Part shown: positions 57,801 through 64,000 of the stretch, piece after piece
Numbering within the stretch: the first letter of the stretch is position 1
How the letters are laid out: every line of letters begins with the position of its first letter
Source: Gordionus sp. m RMFG-2023
Taxonomy: Eukaryota > Nematomorpha > Gordioida > Chordodea > Parachordodidae
Direction: 5' to 3'
Assembly (NCBI RefSeq): GCF_954871325.1
Contig: NC_088779.1
Coordinates: 451,121 to 515,120, forward strand
DNA: 64,000 nucleotides
The notes under the pieces: model-generated
The model's database searches: none
Seen by the model: the letters and a program-made list of their open reading frames with translations, nothing else
Told to the model about the DNA's origin: nothing
Made by a program: the position numbers and the translations under genes

Positions 57801-59700
57801 AAGGCGCAATTAACAAATGGAAGGTTAATATACCAATTAACATTCATATACCATCCATCACACATTCACAAATTTTTTTTACTCCTTTAATTTCGAAGTA
57901 CCAAACCTATATATCAGTCAATCCACCTTTAGATTGCATTCAACTCCTTCAATCATATTACAGAGTTGGGGTCATAAATGGTTAGAATCACTCCCTATTA
58001 GTAACCTTAGTAATCTCTATCAGACGAACAACTGACAGCCATCAGTTTATATCTAGGTTCTGATATCGTACAGCCTCATGCTTGCATCAAATACAAATCA
58101 TCCATCTCTTTTGACATGGAGAATTAAATAAAAACATATTGTTTTGTTATTTGCAAAAAATTGAGATAAGTTATTCTCCTCCAATCCATTCTCTACTCTC
58201 GACAAAAAAAAGGATATCTCGAAATTAACAGTTCTCTAGGGTTTTTTAAGCATTTTTTTCAATAACGCTAAAGTTTATTTTTAATAGGTTCGTTCTGTGG
58301 AAGTTTTATCCATTACAATTGAAGTTTGAATGCTGGATGTATAATTGCAGAAAGACATATTGATCCTTATATATATGTTCAAATTTTAAAAATACAGTTT
58401 CATGCTTGCATCAAAAATTATATATAATAAAGGGCGACACCAACGCCACTCAGCAATAAACAATCGAGGTTTACCATCGAACCCACAATTTATATCAAGT
58501 ACATGGCTTAAGACCTGATGGTATGACAACCATACCTTGGGCCCTGGGAAAATTACTAATATGGGACTACACATACCTCTTTTCATTTCCCTCAAACTTA
58601 AATATCAATCCACTATTACAAGCAGAAACTAAAAAGAAAGCATACAAAAATTTTAACAACTTCATATTCATTCCAATAGCTAGTAATCTCCGCAAATGGA
58701 TATTTTTCACTATTAGCATATAAGTTAGGCAATAAAATATGACTTTTTACAAATGAAACTAATTTTTATATATGCGCCAAAAAAATTGAATAGTTATTGT
58801 TCCTATTTGGGAACTTATTTATAAAATTGTATTTTTAATGATACAGTTTTTTTAATTTTTTTTTATAGAGTTCTATTAATTATAGTACATATTAATATAG
58901 TAAACGATAAATATTAGGGATGGAAAAAAAATCCTAAAGTAATAAGTTGGAACCAGAGCCATTAAATATTAATCATTATCAACCCTTTTTATTCAAAAAG
59001 AATGCACCATATATTTTTTATCATTTGTCATAGAATGAATAAGGTCGAATAACTAGTGAACAGTCTAAACTGAAAATGCTGCGTTAATGATTTACGAATT
59101 CTCAGGGTTTCTTTAGAAGATTCCGAACAAAAAACGCTGGGATTCTATAATCCTAAAAGAATCAGCAGCTCTGCTACATATATTTAATGGGTATCCATCC
59201 TTGAGTTAGTTTTTATGGAATGCAAAAGTCCTAGAATATTCAATTTAACAAAAGTAAAACTGTATTAAATTTACTCTCGATATTGATATCCATTTTAAAA
59301 ACTAAAACTAAATATCTGTCAAATGAACTCACATGAAACGAAGGGTCTGGTATTGACTTGTTCACACTTCCGGCAAAAAAGTTCAAATGCTTTTCGATAT
59401 CTCCTCTTTGAGGTATGCCCCCGTTGACCTCTGTAAGCTTTAAAGTTTGTGAATAATATTTTATTAGGCAATATAAAATTTTTACCATGTCATTTTTTTC
59501 ATAATGTGGCCACAGACCCCTATTCAGGTAGAATATGTTGATCTTTGAACCAAAAAAGTCTTGTTTCTCATTAGCTACGATTCCGTAGGGGGAAAGAGGA
59601 ATTTCTTTGTCTGTCTCATTCCCACATGTAATCGTAGGAATGTTCCAGAATATTTCAAATCCTGGGTTTTTGCTTTGACATTTCTTTTTGATCCGCGTAT
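51811..59700 (-). CDS. Hyaluronidase (glycoside hydrolase 56), paralogue 2, N-terminal exon(s) not found
   Basis: Exons on the minus strand: 59486-59700, 59333-59437, 55519-55596, 55126-55313, 54634-54788, 53273-53439, 52653-52761, 51811-52031, about 412 residues. The first visible exon starts mid-protein (TRIKKKCQSKNPGFEIFWNI), so the signal exon lies upstream or is lost. A 48-nt intron (59438-59485) is also open in frame; splicing it out gives the usual spacing before VNGGIPQ. Conserved: GLAVIDFEEY with catalytic Asp/Glu, KWGYYGFPYCYR, ALFPTIYL, IIWASS, and the tail SKCVKIDSENIDYI. Exon lengths 78, 188, 155, 167 and 109 nt equal those of paralogue 1. The 3.7-kb and 1.2-kb introns carry retroelement, hAT and MITE debris. 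Confidence 0.83.
52236..52472. mobile_element. MITE, second subfamily, in the last hyaluronidase 2 intron
   Basis: The ends are TTAGTGTTGTTATAAAAAGC and CGGCTAAATAACACTAA. The interior 'ctggcagaaatgcttggg' and 'aaaatcttaatcaggccg' match the 22081 copy. Length is about 235 bp. Confidence 0.75.
52888..53222. repeat. (TTTTC)n microsatellite in an intron of hyaluronidase 2
   Basis: About 335 bp of TTTTC pentamers with occasional TTTC and TTTTTC units. Because the gene is on the minus strand, the transcript carries the purine version (GAAAA). It lies between exons 53273-53439 and 52653-52761, so it is not at the same intron as the microsatellite of paralogue 1. Confidence 0.95.
53740..54060 (+). 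pseudogene. Degraded DNA-transposon protein, probably hAT
   Basis: One frame reads YYEDGEIIKENRRFICKYNT and FRDMVVFDNASFMNILRDDP. After stops, ANAERLFHYIKAIL recalls the hAT C-terminal motif. It is antisense to the hyaluronidase gene, inside an intron. Nearby GGGGCAAGTTGAG (53501-53513) resembles a transposon end. Several stops break the frame. Confidence 0.45.
54180..54480 (+). pseudogene. Possible Tc1/mariner-like helix-turn-helix fragment
   Basis: Reading one plus frame gives NILDLQEEGMNNPP, YLSKETVRDNISK and ASIGLKPREHPPGDKRRLQR with stops between. The order (short helix, SxxTVRxxIxK helix, then GxxxxxR linker) recalls the paired-like DNA-binding region of Tc1/mariner transposases. The catalytic DDE part is not seen. 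This is a weak call. Confidence 0.3.
55838..56058. mobile_element. MITE, main subfamily, in a hyaluronidase 2 intron
   Basis: It starts GTTATTAAACGTCTCG and ends CATTTAAACGACACTA. 'cggctaactatatattttatcc' pairs with 'aatatcgagttagccg', and the centre 'gacatccattagcgaaatat' is typical of the family. Confidence 0.7.
56930..58740 (+). mobile_element. Degraded retroelement with reverse transcriptase and nuclease-like C-terminus
   Basis: Blocks appear in the order known from a widespread invertebrate reverse-transcriptase protein family: LWYYDDGTICGISANVLSVL (the xxDD catalytic box, about 57235), APGSLTQLRSPLANATKLED (about 57395), a middle region around LGFTCPNDDLLEGAINKWKV, then GRHQRHSAINN and RPDGMTTIPWALGKLLIWDY (about 58430-58560). 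The last block is the RPDGxxxIPWxxGxxxxWDxT signature of that family. I take it as non-LTR-like, but the family name is uncertain. The copy is old and broken in many places. It lies antisense in the large hyaluronidase 2 intron. Confidence 0.6.
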
Positions 59701-59857
59701 CTATTGCAAAAAATATTTATTTTAAAAATATTTAAGCTTAGAAAGATTGTGTTATATATTTTTAAATTTAAAAATCTAATTATTTTATCAACATTTGTAT
59801 TTTTCTTAAAAAAAAACCTATGCTTTGGCGGCGTTCGTTTTTTTTTTTTACAAAATT

Positions 59858-59980
59858 TTAGAAGATAGCTAGCTTTTTATTTAGAATATCAAGAGCCAGC
59901 TCCAGTGCAGGCGCTGAGGCTTTATCGAAGGAAGTATCCTCTTTTAAGAGATTAATTAAATTTTTTGTTGGATGAAACAT
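59858..59980 (-). CDS. Tiny ORF of 40 residues, unidentified
   Basis: It starts MFHPTKNLINLLKEDTSFDK and ends in a helix-like ASAPALELALDILNKKLAIF. Base composition (GC-rich codons GCCTCAGCGCCTGCA) stands out from the A+T-rich flanks. It lies 157 bp upstream of the first visible exon of hyaluronidase 2 on the same strand. It has no usable donor before its stop, so it cannot simply be the missing N-terminal exon. It could be the end of another gene or a chance frame. Confidence 0.25.
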   Translation of the reverse strand: MFHPTKNLINLLKEDTSFDKASAPALELALDILNKKLAIF

Positions 59981-61420
59981 ATATATTAAAATAATATAAA
60001 CGACAAACTATTGGGTCGGTTGAGTATTAAAATGTTTATAAAGTGCATATTTTATTTTTTCTCGATAAAATCAATTCTTCCTTAATTCTGTATTCCTCCA
60101 TCTCGACAATAAAAATTATTGAAACAAAATATTTTAGAAATATTATTTTATCTACAATTTTATCGCGTGATTTCCTACCTATAATCCTAGAAAATTGTTT
60201 TTTTTTAGATATGCCCTACTGAAAAATTTTAGAAAAAGAATATAGAACAATCTAATACTCAGCCGACAATTTATTAAATAATTTTTTTATGCTGAGACTT
60301 TTTATTAAACCATACATATTAGTCAGAATTCATTTTATAATTGAAAAATTTTTAATATAGGAACCGTTAATAACACTTTAATAAAACTTGAAATTTATTT
60401 TTTTAAAAAATCATTATTAATATTACTATTTTTTTATAATGGCCACCTCTAAAAAATAAAATTTCTTTTGCACCCTTAGGCCAGCTGACTGCATTGCTTC
60501 ACTTGAGCCTAAGGACTAGCTGTGGCAACTCTTTTTAAAAAAGGCTAATAGCGTTTTTAGACAAAATACATATTTACCACAATTATATTATATGTAGGCA
60601 TTTTTAAAAAAAAAATTAAATAAAATATATTTTGTATAATCTATACCTTCATTAGAGCGAGAATTGAAACATAATACTTGCACACCATAGATCCCAAAAA
60701 TCAAAGCGTGAGCATTACATAAAAATGAAGTCATAATTATGAAAAAATTTTCAAAATAATTTTATAAACTATTTAAATAAAATAAATTAGGTCTATATAA
60801 ATATAACTAATAATAATAAACTGATCCGATTATATCTTAATCTATTTATATTATAATAGATATTAATATCTCGAACCTCCATTTATCGGTAAAATATTTT
60901 GATGCCATCTTTTACTTTATAAACCTCTTTCTAAGAAATAGAGTATTTTAACCAAAAACCACACGTTTCTTTAAGGGTTTTCGTTAATTTTCTGAACAAC
61001 CTATTTAGAATTTTCCTAAAGAAAACTGGCATTTAGTGACGTCACCCCCCCCCCCCCCTTCTCCCACCCTTTAGATGGGGATGGGGGTCTTTATGGCTCA
61101 TTCCTCTATCCCAGAACGACCTAGCTTCCGTTTTTATATGAACTTATTTGTTCTAAAATAGGTAAATCTTCAGATTCGGTCCTATGGGACCTTATTTAAG
61201 ACGCCATATCTTCCCTCATTTCCTGCCCAGAAAAATTATTATATTCAAGTTAATTTGAAAATTGCTACTATAAAAGGCAAAATTGAATTACTTGAAAAAA
61301 TTATCGAATTTATTACTAAAAAGTTCAATATCGAATATGTCTGATCCTCACAATACCCATTTTATCAGAGAATGTTAGGACTTATCACTCGTTCCACCTC
61401 CTTAAATAAATCAGAGCGCC
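59981..61420. other. Intergenic, nothing recognised
   Basis: A+T-rich. A poly-C run of about 14 lies near 61047-61060. A GC-richer patch at 60470-60530 (GCCAGCTGACTGCATTGC) was not assigned. Confidence 0.4.
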
Positions 61421-61752
61421 TAGAGGTCTGCAATGTCGGTTTTTAGCTGTTTTAATTTTTTTTAACCCGTCCGCTCACCCATTAAAAACTATTATGGCTC
61501 TTTAATTATTTCCTTTATTGCTTTTTTATTCAAATTAAAAACATGAATAATATACAATATTATGAATAAAATTATTATTTTTCGATAAAACTGAAGGCCG
61601 TTTTATACATTTCGCCCGAAAAATATTAAAAAATTCAGCTACCCATTACTTTAAAAAATAAGTTTTTAACCAGCCCGCTACCCGCCCAACGTATAAAATA
61701 TTTTATAAAGCATGGGCTGGCGGATTAAAAGCTCACCTATTGCAGACCTCTA
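61421..61752. mobile_element. Non-coding TIR element of about 330 bp
   Basis: The ends are TAGAGGTCTGCAATGTCGGT and, reversed, TAGAGGTCTGCAATAGGTGA. The 14-bp match TAGAGGTCTGCAAT is exact. GCGCC lies on both sides and may be part of a target duplication. Inner segments 'aacccgtccgctcaccc' and 'ccagcccgctacccgccc' are related. It has the form of a hAT-type MITE, different from the main family. Confidence 0.75.
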
Positions 61753-64000
61753 GCTGCGCCACTCTGAACCTCAAATCTAAGGAGTAGATTGCTATTATAG
61801 CTCTTTAATGACCTCCTTATTTTTTTTTATAAGCTAAATAAAATAAGACTTACCTGGGTGGGTTTATAAATGGAAGAAAAAAATATAAAATTTATTAAAA
61901 TTTATGAAATTACAAAATAAAAATATATATTTAAAAAAAAAATTTATTTATTTGCACAGATTTTTACTTTATTTTGAACGAAAAATTAATTTCTTTTAAA
62001 TTAAAAATAGATTTTTGAGTGATAAAATTAATCCGTCCCACCATAAGTTATTTTTAAAAATTTATTTTTTGGCACGAATATATAAAAAAAAATTTAGGAC
62101 CCGGAGTTTAAGAAATAATCAAAGAAATATAAAATTTTCTTTTTATACTAAAATGAAGAGTAATTATCATTTATACCTAAATAAAAGAAACTCCAGTTCA
62201 TTATTTTGTTATGTTATGTTAATATCTTGGATTGGTCTAAAAATAAAACAAAGTTTTATAAATCAATAATGCAGGGAATTTTAAGGGTCAGAGTTGGACA
62301 AGAATTAAAGATATTTATTTAAGTGGTGGCAAAATTTATCATTTATTTCTGCAAGAAGTTAATTGTATATTTTTTAAAAAAAAAGCATTTGAATATTATT
62401 TCAACAAGAAAATAAATTAATTTTTACAATTATCGATACTTTGAATATTTGACTTTTATAGCCGCGATATAATATACAAACATATAATATAATGTTATAA
62501 ATTAAAAAACTATTAAAGATATAAAGAATGCTACTAATAACTATTATAATTACCTAGTGCCAGTAAAGTATATGCGGAAAAATTAAAATAATATAGCTGG
62601 CTGTAAGTTATTTTCTAATAATCTATAAAAATTTAATATTCTATATAAAAAATTACCTCTAATATTATTTGATTTTTATTATTATATTGTAGTTTTTATA
62701 GATGAAGCTTTCACTTTATATAACACTAATGGACCTGACACTCTTCCTTCCGATTAAACTTATCAGGAAAGACTAGCGCTCATAATAGCAGATATATAAT
62801 TATCTTGCCACCAATTTTCAATTTGTCGACTATTATCCCTCTGCTACTTTAAACAATGGTTCAGAACATGATTTTTAGAAGCAATCCCATCCAATCCCAT
62901 CCAAAACCTTGGCTCAGAATTCAATGATTAAGAATTTAAGATTAGTAGGGGACGAGCATCCCTGCACACTCTAAGCAACTAGCTTTAAGCGTTAGTTAAG
63001 TTCTAATGGGATTCCTTTCATGACAAAGTCCATAGGATTGTGTTTCTTGATAATTGAAGACCTAATGGAGTCACTAGATTACCTTAAGAAGATGGAAAGT
63101 TCGTAGTTAGGGTTTTTCTTGCATTATCGAAGCGTTGTTCGTCAAACTTAAACAAAGATTTAGTAGTTACAAAAAAATTGGAATGTGATAAATATTATTT
63201 CATTCCGGCCATCGTAATCTTGCAATTTTTGGTCCTTAAACCCAAGACCTAAATAAAAAACAAGAAGACTAATTTCAGTCAAGACAGGGGACCGGCAGAG
63301 TTTTACTCTAAATAACCCTTAGTCATCAAATCGTATTTCTAATGTTCTATTAACTCATTCTTCTGTTGGAATTTTTATTCTGATCTTTCCCCTTCTTTCC
63401 AGCATTCCCATTTTACAATGTATTATCTATATATTTCATTATTTAAATATAACTTTCAAACTATATAAAAAATTTAAAAACACTCTAATAGAATATTAAA
63501 ATTTGAAACGGTTGATTAAAATCTTACAAAAAATTACCCAGTTCATAAACCATATGCTCGAAGGAAAAATTCCTTCAGATACTTCCAAGTTAAGAAAGAT
63601 TTGAGACTTAGAGCCATTTGTCGCAAGTTATGTGCATATTTTGTTATATTTTTTTTTTGAATTCAGATGATTTCGTAATTAAACAGTTTATGTTTTTATT
63701 ATGATGCAAATAGTTTTTTATTTTTAAATAGTAATTTATTATAAAAACTATATAGTTTTTTTTTTAGTAAAGAAAAATTTTGATGCGCGAAAGTCAGATA
63801 TGTAATTGAATTATTTATTTTATATTATAATTTATGATCATTTAAATAAGGTAAATAAAAAAAATGATATAAAAAGCAATGAAAAATTATAATTTCGACT
63901 ATGGCTTTTTATATATATATTTGAAATAAAGTTTACATACGATACCATGTATTTAAACTACGAGTCAAGTTGTAATTTATATAGAATATTCGGAATTACA
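61753..64000. other. Intergenic, nothing recognised
   Basis: Positions 62690-63360 are less A+T-rich and include the short duplication AATCCCATCCAATCCCATCC, but no frame on either strand gives a recognisable protein. An 84-codon plus-strand frame at 62015-62269 looks like chance. Confidence 0.4.

Noticed and set aside
61021-61080. Poly-C run as a regulatory or replication feature
   Set aside because: Homopolymer runs of similar size also occur at 2470, 12131 and 34050; simple slippage explains them.
62690-63360. GC-richer block considered as a retroelement or gene
   Set aside because: Both strands were read in all frames without a recognisable motif.
1-64000. CRISPR array, bacterial operons or phage-type system
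   Set aside because: The genes are spliced animal genes; the tandem repeats present lack spacers of even length.

Overview
The window is strongly A+T-rich invertebrate animal DNA. I infer an animal because it carries two family-56 hyaluronidases, MITD1, TTI1 and SUMO E1 machinery, all split by GT-AG introns and read with the standard code. I cannot place it in a phylum. Most introns in the housekeeping genes are only about 35-50 nt long. The longer introns and the intergenic DNA are packed with transposon debris, mainly hAT-like DNA elements and their short palindromic derivatives.

Layout. 1-240: tandem 17-bp repeat. 2048-8697 (-): eleven exons of TTI1 (TELO2-interacting protein 1), cut by a deleted hAT element and a MITE; its C-terminus is not seen. 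8.7-16.8 kb: repeats and transposon relics, no gene recognised. 16839-17474 (-): PFDN2 (prefoldin 2), head-to-head with MITD1 at 18028-18957 (+). 19-23.9 kb: repeats plus one unidentified exon pair. 23931-24804 (-): VBP1 (prefoldin 3). 25.7-32.8 kb: a tandem segmental duplication whose second copy holds a young, broken Ty3/gypsy-type LTR element (28084-32063). 32949-37420 (+): SAE1 in eleven exons, the last behind a 2.15-kb intron full of mobile elements. 38.5-41.7 kb: a repeat with GATTTAAATC motifs and a hAT transposase remnant. 43688-48789 (+) and 51811-59700 (-): two hyaluronidase paralogues facing each other tail to tail, with identical lengths and phases for their core exons. 59.7-64 kb: one TIR element, one tiny ORF, otherwise nothing recognised.

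The intact genes look like ordinary host genes: chaperone assembly (prefoldin 2 and 3), PIKK assembly (TTI1), ESCRT-linked abscission (MITD1), SUMO activation (SAE1) and extracellular glycan cleavage (hyaluronidases). I see no operon-like arrangement; the only close pair is the divergent PFDN2/MITD1. Gene models rest on reading exons by eye, with splice phases matching at each junction and family alignment from memory; no searches were run.
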